DNA of 64,000 bases from Bog-532 sp963742865 (GTDB lineage Bacteria; Actinomycetota; Actinomycetes; Streptosporangiales; Streptosporangiaceae), in assembly GCA_963742865.1 (NCBI GenBank), contig CAVUNW010000019.1:89297-153296 (forward strand), written 5' to 3'. Every line of letters starts with the position of its first letter. Position 1 is the first letter of the stretch. Shown piece after piece: positions 37,246-46,718 of the stretch. The notes below the pieces were generated by a model. It was not told the origin of the DNA, ran no database searches, and was given only the letters and a program-made list of their open reading frames with translations. A program made the position numbers and the translations under genes.

Positions 37246-37788
37246 TCAGGGGACGACGATGACGGGACAGCGGGCGTGGCGGGCGAGCCAGCCGGGAACC
37301 GAGCCAGCCAGATGGCGCCAGGTCCGCGACGGTGCGCCAATGACGAGAGCGTCCGCGTCCTGCTCCGCTGCGGCGGCGGCGAGTTCCCGGGCCGGGCTGC
37401 CCCGGCGCGCGAGCACGTGCACGTCAAGCCCGGCCGGGTCGGTCACCTGGTCAAGCTCCGCCCGCAGCCACTTCTCGAGCTCACTGGTGTGCTCCGGCAG
37501 GCCGACTACCTGGCCGGTCAGCGGCTCGCAGTACATGCCGCTCGTGAACACGTGCACTACGAGGAGGGAGCGGCCGAGGCGCCGGGCCACGCCCGCCGCG
37601 TAGGCGAGCGCATTGCGGCTGCACGCTGAGCCGTCATAGCCCACGACGACCGGGTGCTCCAGGCGATCCTGGCCGGGCTTGGCCCGCCCGCGCCGCCGCT
37701 CAGGCCGACCGGGAGGGGGATATGACTCTGCCTGGTCCAATGTCCGCGTCCTTGCGGAGGAACCGCACCGCTGGTAGGGGAACTCCAC
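37246..37788 (-). CDS. Universal stress protein (UspA family)
   Basis: This 180-residue single Usp domain (about residues 43-180) follows a basic, probably disordered lead. HPVVVGYDGSACSRNAL is the first strand and loop. GAPSRTWRHLAGSVPGWLARHARCPVIVVP at the C-terminus resembles the ATP-binding G-2x-G-9x-G(S/T) signature, with some spacing differences. A role in stress or dormancy is usual for the family, but the specific function is unknown. It converges with dnaE2 (about 58 nt between stops) and diverges from the histidine kinase gene. Confidence 0.88.
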   Translation of the reverse strand: MEFPYQRCGSSARTRTLDQAESYPPPGRPERRRGRAKPGQDRLEHPVVVGYDGSACSRNALAYAAGVARRLGRSLLVVHVFTSGMYCEPLTGQVVGLPEHTSELEKWLRAELDQVTDPAGLDVHVLARRGSPARELAAAAAEQDADALVIGAPSRTWRHLAGSVPGWLARHARCPVIVVP

Positions 37789-37981
37789 GTGGCAACCTTC
37801 GTTGCCTTGTTACCGCTACGTATGCCCCGATATCGCGCCGGTCATTCCTCGCCGATTTGATAGACGAGCCATGAGCGCCGTCGAAGGCCGGACTGGACCC
37901 AGCGGGCCTGCTCAACCCCGGGGTCCTGTTCACCTTAGCTTTTGGTGACCCGCAGTGGTGATCAGGTGGCACCATGAGGGG

Positions 37982-39845
37982 GTGGTGACAGAGCCAGCGG
38001 AGACGATGGACCGGGTCGACGCGACGGCCCGCGCGGTCATCGAGTGCGCCGCCGACGCGATCGTCGCCTTCGGCACCGACCGGACCGTGCTGCTGTGGAA
38101 CCCGGCCGCGGAGCGGATGTTCGGCTGGACGGCGGCCGAGGTGATCGGCCTGGAGCCGCCGATCATCCCCGAGGAGCTCAAGGCCGAGCACAACGCCGTG
38201 CTGGAGCGGGTGCGCGGTGGGGGCCAGATCTCCTTCGCGACCCGCCGGATCGGCAAAGACGGCAGCGTGCTGGACGTCCGGATCGACACCAGCGCCCTCA
38301 TCGGCGCCGGCGGCGAGGTGACCGGCTGGGTCAACGTCTGCCATCAGACCGGTGAAGACGACGTGGCCCGGCACTACATGGCCGAGCGGGCCCGGGTCGT
38401 GCGCAGGCTGGGCGACGTCGTGGCCGACATGAACGCGCAGCGGGACCTTGAATCGGTACTCGACCGCATCGCGGCGAGCCTGCGCGAGCTGACCGGTGCC
38501 GACGCCGGCGGCTTCGTGATCATCGAGGACGACACGCTCCGGCTGGTCAGCTCCTCGGGGCTGCCGGCCCGGCTGCGCGGACGGACCGCGGTGCTGTCTA
38601 CGAGCCTGGTCGGTGACCTGATGCGATCGGGCAAGACGGTCATGATGACCACCGGCGATGGTGGCGGGTTCGATGACCTGATCTGGTCCGCCCTGCCCGG
38701 GCTGCACACGATTGCGCTCAGCCTGTCGCACGTGGGCGAGCGACCCTACGGGGCGCTGTACGCCCTCTACAGCCGGCGTAACCTCAGCCACGTCGAGCTG
38801 GAGCTGCTGGAGCTCCTGGCCGGGCACGCCGGCGTCGCGCTGACCAACGCGATGGCCTTCGAGGAGGCCCTGCGGCAGCGCGCGCATGAACGGGCCATTA
38901 TCGACGGCAGTGCTGACGGGATCGCCGTGCTGGACGGCGCCGGGCTGGTCAGGCAGTGGAACCCGGCCGCGCACCGGCTTACCGGGGTGGCCGCCGACGA
39001 GGCCATGGGCAAGCCGCCGCCGTTCCCGCAGCCGGAGCCGGGCGCCAAGCTCACCCACCGGCTGGCGGGCGGTAAGTGGCTGGACGTGCTCTGCACCGCG
39101 CTGGCCGGCAGCGACGAGCGGGTCATCGACTTCCGTGATGTGACCGCGGCCAAGGAGCTGGAGGAGGCCAAGGACCTTTTCCTCGCGACCACGAGCCACG
39201 AGCTGCGCACGCCGATCACCGTGGTGCAGGGGTTCGCCAGCACGCTGGCCCGGCGCTGGGACCAGCTGACCGACGCCGACCGGCGCTCGGCGGTACAGAC
39301 GATCGCCGAACGGGCGGGCTCGCTGGGGCGGCTGGTCGAGCAGCTGCTGCTCGGGTCGCGGGCCGGGGCCGACCAGCTGCCGGTCCGGAACGGGCCCGTT
39401 CGACCTGGCCGCGCTGCTGCGGGCCGCGGCGGTCGCGTTCCAGCCCCTGTCGGACAAGCACACGCTGGTCGCCGATATCCCCGGCGACCTGCCGGCGGCC
39501 TACGGAGACGCGATGGCCACCGACATCATCGTCGGCCAGCTACTGGAGAACGCGTTCAAGTACTCACCGGAAGGCGGCCAGGTCACGGTCCGGGCGCGGG
39601 CCCGGGACGGGCAGGTCGAGGTGACCGTGGAAGACCGGGGCATCGGTATCGCGGACGGTGACCACGAGCGCATCTTCGAGCGCTTCTTCCAGGGCGAGGC
39701 CGGAGATCGCCGCCGGTTCGGCGGCATCGGCATCGGCCTGTATATCGTGCGCCGGCTCGCCGTGGCCCAGGACGGGCAGGTGGACGCGGCCTCGCGGGAC
39801 GGCGGCGGGACCGTGATGCGGCTCGTTCTCCGGATCGCCGGCTAA
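37982..39845 (+). CDS. PAS-GAF-PAS sensor histidine kinase (frame break near 39395)
   Basis: A PAS domain (about 5-125: CAADAIVAFGTDRTVLLWNPAAERMFGW) is followed by a GAF domain (about 145-300) and a second, shorter PAS-like domain (about 310-395: GSADGIAVLDGAGLVRQWNPAAHRLTGV). Then come the HisKA H-box SHELRTPITVVQGF (about 410) and an HATPase domain. The frame breaks near 39393-39399. One extra G in GGGCCCGTTCG restores FDLAALLRAAAVAFQPLSDK and joins the ATPase part: N-box QLLENAFKYSPEGG, G1 VEDRGIGIAD, G2 GGIGIGLYIVRR. No membrane segment is seen, so it should be cytosolic. No response regulator is adjacent. The start is GTG 37982 or 37985. Confidence 0.88.
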
Positions 39846-39854
39846 CCCGCTGGC

Positions 39855-40636
39855 CTAAACCGGCTGGCGCGACCGCCGGTCGCCGCCGGACGCCTTCAGG
39901 TAGGCATCGATGATGCCGGGGACGTCGTCACCGTCCATGATGATCTCTCCCGCTCTAGCCAGATCACCCGGTTGCAGGTCTCCTCGACCTCGCCGAGGTT
40001 GTGGGCCACCAGGAAGACCGTGCCCGCCTCCTCGCGGAGTTCCTCGATGCGCTTGTGGCTCTTGGCCCGGAAAGGCGCGTCGCCTGTCGCCAGCGCCTCG
40101 TCGATGAGCAGAACATCATGGCTCTTGGCGGAGGCGATCGCAAAGCGCAGGCGTGATCCCATGCCGCTCGAATAGGTGCGCATCGGCAGGTCGATGAAGT
40201 CACCGACACCGGAGAACTCAACGATGTCGCTGTAACGGGCCTTGACTTCCTGCGGGCTCATTCCCATCGCCAGGCAGCCGAGCACGACATTCCGCTCACC
40301 CGTGAGGTCGTCGAGCAGCGCGGCGTTGACGCCGAGAAGCGACGCCTCCCCGGTGGTGTAGACGGCGCCCTTCTCCGGCGGCAGCAGCCCGGCGATGGCC
40401 CGCAGCAGGGTGGACTTGCCCGAGCCGTTCCGGCCGATGACGCCGATCGCGTCGCCGCGATTGGCCACGAAGGAGATGCCGCGGATGGCGTGCACCTCGC
40501 GGAGCCCCGGGCGGTTCTGCCGGCGCATCACCCGCATCAGCGCGGTCGCCGCCGTGCCCTTGCTGCCGCCCGCACCGTAGACCCGGTACACGATGTGCAG
40601 GTCGTCGACGACCACCATCGGCTCTGCCACCGCCAT
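39855..40636 (-). CDS. ABC transporter ATP-binding protein of the polysaccharide/teichoic acid export type (frame break near 39950)
   Basis: This protein of about 259 residues has Walker A GRNGSGKST (about 68), the signature TYSSGMGSRLRF (about 150; a variant of LSGGQ usual in Wzt/TagH-type proteins), Walker B DVLLIDEAL and the H-loop VAHNL. The given frame ends at 39896 in unrelated residues. Restoring one G in the CGGGAGAG run gives EIIMDGDDVPGIIDAYLKASGG, with stop TAG 39855-39857. Such ATPases energise export of lipid-linked surface polysaccharides, teichoic acids or O-antigens. The permease partner is not adjacent in this window. ATG at 40634-40636. Confidence 0.88.
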
Positions 40637-40895
40637 ACCTCGCTTCCGCGTCCCGGGATATGCGCAAGCCTAAAGGCTGGCCGGGACCGGCGCGTTCGGT
40701 TGCTGGCTCTCTTTCCGAATAGCGGCCGTCACTTTATGTGGCCTATTATCTGCCCTAGACGGGGAGACACCGCTAACAGCTCCCCGTACTGGCTACAAAA
40801 TGTGACCACTGCGGTTTCCCGGCCTGTCCCGCGGGGCATTTTTCCGCTCGTACCGGGTTCGTTTGATCGCTTGGGCGGAACGGCTTCACAGGGAG

Positions 40896-41369
40896 GTGAG
40901 TACATCGGCAGTCGTACTGCTCCCGTACGCGCCGTCCAGCGTCGCGGTGGCCCGGCGCCGTCTGGTCGCCGACCTGGTATCGGCCGGGATCTACGAATCC
41001 GTGGTGGGCGACGCCGCGCTCGTCGTCAGCGAGCTGCTGAGCAACGCGATCCGGCACGCGGCCCCGCTGCCCGGTTCGACGGTCCGAGTGGCGTGGACAC
41101 TCAATGACGACGCGCTGCGCGTCGCGGTCAGCGATGCCGGCGCCGGCCCGCTGCCCCGCGTCACCCAGGCTTCCCCGGGCGCCCCCGGCGGCCGTGGGCT
41201 CGGCATCGTGGAAACGCTGTCCGACCGGTGGGGGGTACTGCGGGACGAGGACGAGACCACCGTGTGGGCCGTGCTCGCGGCCGCGCCCATCGCGGAGCCG
41301 TCCATACCGCCGGTGATCCCGGTGGCGGATTCGGCCCCGGCAGCGGAACGTTCCGTAGCCGACGCCTGA
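40896..41369 (+). CDS. Anti-sigma-factor-type HATPase (RsbW-like serine kinase)
   Basis: This single GHKL ATPase domain has the N-box SELLSNAIRHA (about residue 50) and the G1 motif VSDAGAGPLP. A glycine-rich GGRGLGIVETLSDRWG lid follows. Small proteins of this kind in actinomycetes bind or phosphorylate STAS antagonists and control sigma factors. The STAS gene 150 nt downstream (41521) is the natural partner. The start is uncertain: GTG 40896 directly follows AGGGAGG with almost no spacing, while TTG 40863 would extend the frame by 11 residues without a ribosome site. Confidence 0.82.
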   Translation: MSTSAVVLLPYAPSSVAVARRRLVADLVSAGIYESVVGDAALVVSELLSNAIRHAAPLPGSTVRVAWTLNDDALRVAVSDAGAGPLPRVTQASPGAPGGRGLGIVETLSDRWGVLRDEDETTVWAVLAAAPIAEPSIPPVIPVADSAPAAERSVADA

Positions 41370-41413
41370 ACCCGCAGCGGTAGCAGCCAGCTCAGGGCGA
41401 GCGGCCCAGGACG

Positions 41414-41480
41414 AGTGGCCCGGTACGAGCAGCGCCCGTACAAGCGGCCCCGTACAAGCGCCCCGTACAAGCAGCACGGA
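41414..41480. repeat. Short imperfect tandem repeats ahead of the STAS gene
   Basis: Three to four copies of a unit of about 13-15 bp, GCCCCGTACAAGC (the earliest copy degenerate as CCCGGTACGAGC), lie between the HATPase and STAS genes. No coding role is seen. They may be slippage products, or a leader structure. Confidence 0.6.
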
Positions 41481-41520
41481 CCTTGTGGCCCCGGCGATCA
41501 GATGACGGTAGGGTTCGCTC

Positions 41521-41859
41521 GTGGAACTCAATGTCTCGAGCCGGTCTCAAGGTGATCACACCATTGTGATCGCATCGGGCGAAATCGACCTTTATACCGC
41601 GCCCCGGCTGCATCGCGAGCTCGTCGACGTGCTGGCCGACGACCGGCCCGCGCGCGTGATCGTTGACATGTCCGGCGTAGTGTTCTGCGACTCCACCGGG
41701 ATGAACGTCCTGCTCTCCTCGCTCCGGCGCGCCCGCGAGCGGGGTGGCCAGCTCGAGCTCGCCGCGCCGCGGGCTGCCGTCCGCAAGATCCTGCAGGTGA
41801 CCGGGCTTGACTCGGTCTTCACCGTGCTGGACGACTCCGTCGCGGCTTCCGGCCAGTAG
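41521..41859 (+). CDS. Anti-sigma factor antagonist (STAS domain, RsbV/SpoIIAA type)
   Basis: The product is 112 residues, all STAS domain. The phosphorylatable serine lies in FCDSTGMNVLLSS (about residue 58), preceded by the strand VIVDMSGV and the early GEIDLYTAPRL signature. Dephosphorylated antagonists of this kind sequester an RsbW-like kinase and free a sigma factor. The HATPase gene immediately upstream is the likely partner. GTG start at 41521. Confidence 0.93.
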   Translation: MELNVSSRSQGDHTIVIASGEIDLYTAPRLHRELVDVLADDRPARVIVDMSGVVFCDSTGMNVLLSSLRRARERGGQLELAAPRAAVRKILQVTGLDSVFTVLDDSVAASGQ

Positions 41860-41904
41860 GCCCCCGCTCATGCCCTAGGATCTAGCGCATGCTGCCGAAG
41901 GGCG

Positions 41905-42610
41905 ATGGAACGCCATGCCGGCGATATTGCCGTCGTTATCCCCGCGAAGAACGAAGTCCGACCGGATCCGGGACACCGTCACCGCAGGCGTCCGGGCTAC
42001 CTGGTGTAGACCTTGTCCTCGTCGTCGACGACGGCTCGCGGGACGGCACCGCCCGGGCCGCCGAGCACGCGGGCGCTACCGTTATGCGGCACATGCGCGA
42101 ACCGGGGCAAGGCCGCGGCCATGGAGACCGGCGCGGAGGCGATCCGCCTCCTCGACCGGCAGGAGAACCGCAGCAGCCCGCGCCATCTGCTGTTTCTCGA
42201 CGCCGATCTGGGGAGCGGCCGCGTTCGCGGCCCCGCTGACCCAGCCGGTCACAGCGGGGCAGGCAGACATGACCATCGCCGCCTTCTCCTCCACGGTCAA
42301 ACTGGGCGGTCACGGCATGGTGGTCGGGCTATCGGGCGCGGGTATCCGCCGGGCCATCGGCTGGTCCCCGGCGCAGCCGCTGAACGGGCAGCGCTGCCTG
42401 ACTCGCGCCGCGTTCGAGGCGGCCCGCCCCCTGGCCGCGGGGTTCGGCGTGGAAACGGCTCTCACCATCGACCTGGCGCGTAAGGGCCTGCGCATCACCG
42501 AGGTCGAGGTCCCGCTGGCGCACCGCGCGACGGGGACCGATCTGCGGTCGCAGCTTCACCGGGCACGACAGCTCGCCGACGTCGCGAGGGCGCTGGCAAC
42601 GCGGCGATGA
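41905..42610 (+). pseudogene. Family 2 glycosyltransferase, frame-broken 5' half
   Basis: From ATG 41905 the frame gives MERHAGDIAVVIPAKNE. The protein then jumps frames: GVDLVLVVDDGSRDGTARAAEHAGA (about 42005-42080), KAAAMETGAEAIRLL and LLFLDADL (about 42115-42210). It then reads cleanly as AAFAAPLTQPVTAGQADMTIAAF to ALATRR, ending at TGA 42608-42610. The VIPAKNE, DDGSRDGT and DADL motifs define a GT-A fold of the GT2 family. Its stop overlaps the start of an MptB-like gene (ATGA), so it probably supplies or elongates a polyprenyl- or glycerate-linked sugar for the same pathway. At least three single-base breaks in about 250 nt make sequencing error plausible. Confidence 0.72.
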
Positions 42611-44311
42611 GGCTGCGGCCGCCCTTTCTGCCGCGGCCGGAACAGGCCGGGCCCGCCGCGCGCGCCGGAGTCGCCGGACGGGCCGGTCTCGCGGCGATCG
42701 GCGTCAGCATCGCGGCTGACCTTCACCGTGGCCGTGGCCGGGACCTCGGTGATGGAGCCGCCGTATCCCGGGCGGACGGGCCAGCCACCCTGGGCCTTGA
42801 GCGCGCACTTTTCCCCGTACCTGGCGGTCGCGCTGGCCGGTACCGCGCTGGCTGCCGGGACATCCGGGCTGGCCCTCACGCTGATCGCCATGCGGCGCGG
42901 GTGGACGGTTCCCGCCTGGCCCGTCCTGCTGGCTGGCCTCATGGCGGCGCTGGCGCTGACGCTCGTGCCGCCCTTCGGGTCCTCCGACCCGCTCAGCTAC
43001 GCCGCCTACGGCCGGATGCTGGTCACGGGGCACAACCCCTACGCGATCGGGCCCGACGTCCTCGCCCGCCTCGGGCGACCCGTAGCGCGCGCCGTGCAGG
43101 ACTGGAACACCACCCCGTCGGACTACGGGACCGTCGCGACCGCGGGCCAGGCGCTCGCATCGCTGATCGGCGGCACATCGGCCCGGCTCACGGTCTTCGT
43201 CCTGTCCGTGCTCAACCTGCTGGCCTTCGGCGGAACCGGCCTGCTGCTGCACCGGCTGGGATCCGGCGATCGCCGTCGCCAGCTCCGTGCGGGCCTGCTG
43301 TGGACGTGCAACCCGCTGCTGCTTCAGGTCCTGGTCTCCGGTGAGCACGCCGACAGTCAGGCCGTGTTCTTCGGCGTCGCCGCGGTCGCCGTCTTTAGCC
43401 CGCTGGTTTCCGGTGTGGCGCCCCAGGGCGGGGATGCCGCGGGCGGACCGGCCCGCGGGACCGCCCTGCGGATGGCGCTGCGTGCGGCGGCAGCCGGCGG
43501 CCTGATTGCCCTCGGGTTCGCGGTCAAGGTCACCATCGTGCTGCTGGGCGCCGGGCTGGCCGTCGCGGCGGTACAGGCCCTGGCGCCGCGCCGGGCGGCG
43601 GGAGAGCGAGGGGCGCGCGGCTGGCCGTGGCTGGTCCTGGTCGCGGGCGGCCTGGCCGCCGGGTTCGCGGTCGTCGCCGGCGTGGCGCTCGCGCTGGGCG
43701 GCTCGGACGGCTTCCGCCGGACGGTGCAGGCCAGCAGCATGGTGGCCATCGGATCGCCGTGGCGGACTATCCGTACTCTGCTCCATCTTGGCCTCGGCGA
43801 GGCCACGGCCGGCGATGTGGTCAGGGCGGGTGCGGTGGTGCTCGCGGTCGCGCTTGCGGTCCTGCTGCTCCGCGGCCTGCCGTCCGGGGGGCCAGCCGGG
43901 AACGCGGGCGGGCGCGCGGCGCTGGCGTTCGCGCTGGCGTGGCTGCTCGCCTGGCCATACGTGCTGCCCTGGTACGACGCGCTGGCCTGGGCCCTGCTGC
44001 CGCTCGTGACCGCGTCCGCCCTCGATTGGCTGCTGCTGGCCCGCACCTCGGCGCTCGCGTTCGGCTACCTGCCCGCGCGGGTCGCCGGGGTGATCATGCC
44101 GCCCGGCCTGGGCTGGCTCCAGTCGGTGGTCAGGACCGGGGTCACGCCAGCGGTCCTCGCGATCGTGATCGTCGGGGTCGTGGTGAGCATGCGGCGCGGC
44201 CGGGCGTCCTCCGCCCATCGGGGCGGCTCGGCCGGCCCGGGCGGCACCGGTGCACCCGGCCCGGCTGCGCCCCCCGCCCAGGAGGCGGCCGCGGACGGGA
44301 GAACCGGATGA
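42607..44311 (+). CDS. MptB-like polyprenol-phosphomannose-dependent alpha-mannosyltransferase (frame break near 42715)
   Basis: This GT-C type membrane protein of about 567 residues has some 11-13 membrane segments. The key loop SSDPLSYAAYGRMLVTGHNPY (about 42983-43045) holds the conserved acidic and NPY residues. NPLLLQVLVSGEHADSQAVFFG and AWLLAWPYVLPWYDALAW are other family landmarks. The first 36 residues (from ATG 42607) are in another frame; a single-base change near 42715 (CGGCTGACC) joins them to LTFTVAVAGTSVMEPPY. The enzyme adds mannose outside the membrane from polyprenyl-phosphate mannose. It overlaps the GT2 gene upstream and the GT87 gene downstream by 4 nt each. A broken paralogue lies at 14.96-16.73 kb. 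Confidence 0.88.
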
Positions 44312-45573
44312 GGCTGCCCCGGTGGGCGGTCGTGCTGCTCAGCGTGCTGGCCTGGGCGGCGGCGCTGGCCGCCATCGAGCCGATTGTGCACGGCTACCTC
44401 ACCAATCCGCCCGATCAGCGCCTGGTCGACCTGAACGTCTACCGTACCGGGGGCCTGAGCGTGCTGCAGGGGCAGCCGCTCTACCGCGTGCTCACCCAGC
44501 CGCCCCAGCTGCTGCCGTTCACCTACCCGCCGCTAGCCGCGATCTTCGCGGTCCCGCTGGCCCTGCTGTCGTGGCCGGCCGCCCAGCTGGTCTGGGTCGC
44601 TTTTGTCTACGTGCCGCTGGCGGTGATCATCTGGTACGCCTTCCGGCCGCTGCTGCGGCGGGCCGGGCGGTGGTGGCCAGTCGCGTTCGCCGCGCTCTTC
44701 TGCGCCGGCGCGTACCTGTTCCCGATGCAGGACGAGATGCGGTTCGGCCAGGTCGATGCGGTACTAGCGGCGATGTTCGTGGCCGACTGCGCGGCGGTAC
44801 GGCCCCGGTGGCCACGCGGCGCCCTGATCGGGCTGGCCACCGCCATCAAGCTCGTCCCCGGCGTGTTCATCATCTACCTGTGGGTCAGCGGGCAGCGCCG
44901 GGCCGCGCGGACCGCCGCGCTGGCCGCCCTGGCCTGGACGGCGGGCGCCTACCTGCTGCTGCCGCGTGATTCGGTGACCTACTGGACGAGCGCGATCTTC
45001 CAGTCCGGCCGGCTCGGCAACAACGCCGGCACCGAGAACCAGTCACTGCGGGGGATGCTGCTCCGGCTTCTCCTGCCCGGTCACGCGCCGGGCGCCGTGT
45101 GGGTGCTCATTGCCCTCGCGGTGGCGGTCCCCGGATTCGCCCTCGTCCGGCGGCTCTCCCGGGAGCACTGCACGATGGCGGCCATCGCCGTGACCGCCCT
45201 GCTCGAAGTCCTGATCTCACCGGTCGCGTGGATTCACTACTTCCTGATGGTCATCATCGCGATCGGCGTCATCACCGGGGACGCGCGCCGGCCGCGGCGG
45301 GTGCTGACGGCGGCCGGCACCGCCGTCTTCTTCGGGCTGACCATTCCCTGGTGGGGGCACTCGCTGCTGTCCCATCCGGCGGTGCCCAGGCTGCTCGGCC
45401 GGGTCGTCGAGGATGCCTTCGGGATCGCGACCGTGGCCCTCCTCCTCGTCATCGCCCGGATGCGGAAGACCGCCGCGGACCGGGACCGGCCAGGAGACCG
45501 GACCGGGACGGAAGAGGCGGGAGACGCGGGGCCGGAGCTCATTCCGGTGCCCGGAGCGGGGGCTCGCCGATAG
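44308..45573 (+). CDS. Glycosyltransferase family 87 (DUF2029) membrane mannosyltransferase
   Basis: The product has 421 residues and about ten hydrophobic segments. An early luminal loop has acidic residues (RLVDLNVYRTGG, about residues 34-45) and is followed by FTYPPLAAIFAVPL, RFGQVDAVLAAMF and GTENQSLRGM, all characteristic of GT87 alpha-mannosyltransferases that use polyprenyl-phosphate mannose. ATG at 44308 overlaps the MptB-like stop (ATGA). The longer frame to 43627 is a shadow. Together the three genes would build a mannan or lipoglycan. The C-terminal 40 residues are a charged, probably cytosolic tail. Confidence 0.87.
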   Translation: MRLPRWAVVLLSVLAWAAALAAIEPIVHGYLTNPPDQRLVDLNVYRTGGLSVLQGQPLYRVLTQPPQLLPFTYPPLAAIFAVPLALLSWPAAQLVWVAFVYVPLAVIIWYAFRPLLRRAGRWWPVAFAALFCAGAYLFPMQDEMRFGQVDAVLAAMFVADCAAVRPRWPRGALIGLATAIKLVPGVFIIYLWVSGQRRAARTAALAALAWTAGAYLLLPRDSVTYWTSAIFQSGRLGNNAGTENQSLRGMLLRLLLPGHAPGAVWVLIALAVAVPGFALVRRLSREHCTMAAIAVTALLEVLISPVAWIHYFLMVIIAIGVITGDARRPRRVLTAAGTAVFFGLTIPWWGHSLLSHPAVPRLLGRVVEDAFGIATVALLLVIARMRKTAADRDRPGDRTGTEEAGDAGPELIPVPGAGARR

Positions 45574-45664
45574 GTGGCTATAGAGCTTTATAGCGAGCAG
45601 TCGCCACCGCCCCTATACACGCCAATACATCCGGATACCGCGGTGGCGCTAGCATCAGGGAATT

Positions 45665-46594
45665 ATGGCCGAGCGTTACGCCTACCTGGGACCGGAAGGC
45701 ACCTTCACCGAGGCGGCGTTCCGCGCCCTGGACGCCGCCGAGCATGCCGAGCCACTGCCGTGCCCGACGATCCAGGCGGCGCTGGCCGCGGTGCGGGCCG
45801 GGACGGCCGACCGGGCCGTCGTCCCGATCGAGAGCTCGGTGGAAGGCGTCGTCACGGCGACCCTCGACGATCTCACCGCAGGCGGCGACCTGCTGATCCA
45901 GGCTGAGCTGCAGCTTCCGATCGCATTCGCGCTGCTGGCCAGGCCGGGGATGCGGCTGGGCGCCGTCCGGACGGTCAGTGGCCATCCGCAGGCCCAGCCA
46001 CAGTGCCGCCGCTGGCTGACCGCGAACCTCCCGGACGCCGAATGGATGCCGGCCGCATCCAACGCCGAGGCGGCACGCCAGGTCTCCGAGGGGAAGATCG
46101 ACGCGGCGCTCGCCGGAGCCTTCGCCGCCGCCACGTACGGGCTCGAGGTCCTCGCCCATGACATCCACGACCGGCACAACGCGGTTACCAGGTTCGTCGT
46201 GGCCGGGCATCCGGCCGGGCTGCCCGCCCCGACCGGGTCCGACCGCACCACGCTGGCGGCGTTCCTGGCCAACGACCACGCGGGCGCGCTGACCGAGATC
46301 CTGACCGAATTCGTCGTCCGGGGCGTCAACCTGACCACGATCCAGTCGCGGCCGACCGGCGACGGGCTCGGCCGCTACTACTTCTTCATCGACTGTGAAG
46401 GGCACGTAGCGGACGCCCGGGTCGGAGAGGCCCTGATGGGCCTGCGGCGGCTATGCGCCGACGTCCGATTCCTCGGCAGCTACCCGCGCTGTGACGGCGG
46501 CCAGACCCAGATGCCGCGCGGAACGTCCGACGCCGAGTTCGCCGCCGCGGCCGCCTGGCTGGCCTGTCTCCGGTCGGCGGGCACGGACAGGTAA
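45665..46594 (+). CDS. pheA: Prephenate dehydratase (PheA)
   Basis: The product has 309 residues: the catalytic domain (1-185) with YLGPEGTFTEAAF and the NAVTRFVVAGH strand holding the catalytic Thr-Arg-Phe, then an ACT domain (about 200-280) for feedback control by phenylalanine. The ACT effector motif, usually ESRP, reads QSRPTGDGLGRYYFF here. It converts prephenate to phenylpyruvate in phenylalanine biosynthesis. Length and order fit the monofunctional actinobacterial enzyme without chorismate mutase. ATG 45665. Confidence 0.95.
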   Translation: MAERYAYLGPEGTFTEAAFRALDAAEHAEPLPCPTIQAALAAVRAGTADRAVVPIESSVEGVVTATLDDLTAGGDLLIQAELQLPIAFALLARPGMRLGAVRTVSGHPQAQPQCRRWLTANLPDAEWMPAASNAEAARQVSEGKIDAALAGAFAAATYGLEVLAHDIHDRHNAVTRFVVAGHPAGLPAPTGSDRTTLAAFLANDHAGALTEILTEFVVRGVNLTTIQSRPTGDGLGRYYFFIDCEGHVADARVGEALMGLRRLCADVRFLGSYPRCDGGQTQMPRGTSDAEFAAAAAWLACLRSAGTDR

Positions 46595-46618
46595 GGCCGG
46601 GTGGGTAAGGCCGGGTGG
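46591..46618. repeat. 14-bp tandem repeat after pheA
   Basis: GTAAGGCCGGGTGG occurs twice in direct succession (46591-46604, 46605-46618), spanning the pheA stop codon. It runs into the terminator hairpin, whose left arm starts as a third partial copy. Confidence 0.85.
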
Positions 46619-46647
46619 GTAAGGCCCGGAAGCGCCGGACCTTACCC
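46617..46647 (+). terminator. Terminator hairpin of pheA
   Basis: GGGTAAGG-CCCGG pairs with CCGGA-CCTTACCC around an AAGCG loop, with one mismatch in the stem, 23 nt after the pheA stop. The left arm derives from the tandem repeat. Confidence 0.7.
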
Positions 46648-46673
46648 AATGCACCACGCTCTAGCTGGCGGCG

Positions 46674-46712
46674 CCGGACCCAGTAACCGGACCCAGTAAC
46701 CGGACGCTGTAA
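46674..46712. repeat. 13-bp tandem repeat at the 3' end of the proteasome activator gene
   Basis: CCGGACCCAGTAA is repeated twice, with a third diverged copy (CCGGACGCTGTAA), just beyond the bpa stop codon at 46719. It is noncoding on both strands. Confidence 0.8.
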
Positions 46713-46718
46713 ATGGGC

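Noticed and set aside
41414..41480. Possible CRISPR-like repeats near the STAS gene
   Set aside because: Short, imperfect, without spacers; no cas genes.
45573..45608. Nested inverted repeats (GGTGGC...GCCACC with CTATA...TATAG inside) before pheA
   Set aside because: Could be a leader hairpin or terminator of the GT87 gene, but the outer and inner pairs do not form one continuous stem, so no type was assigned.
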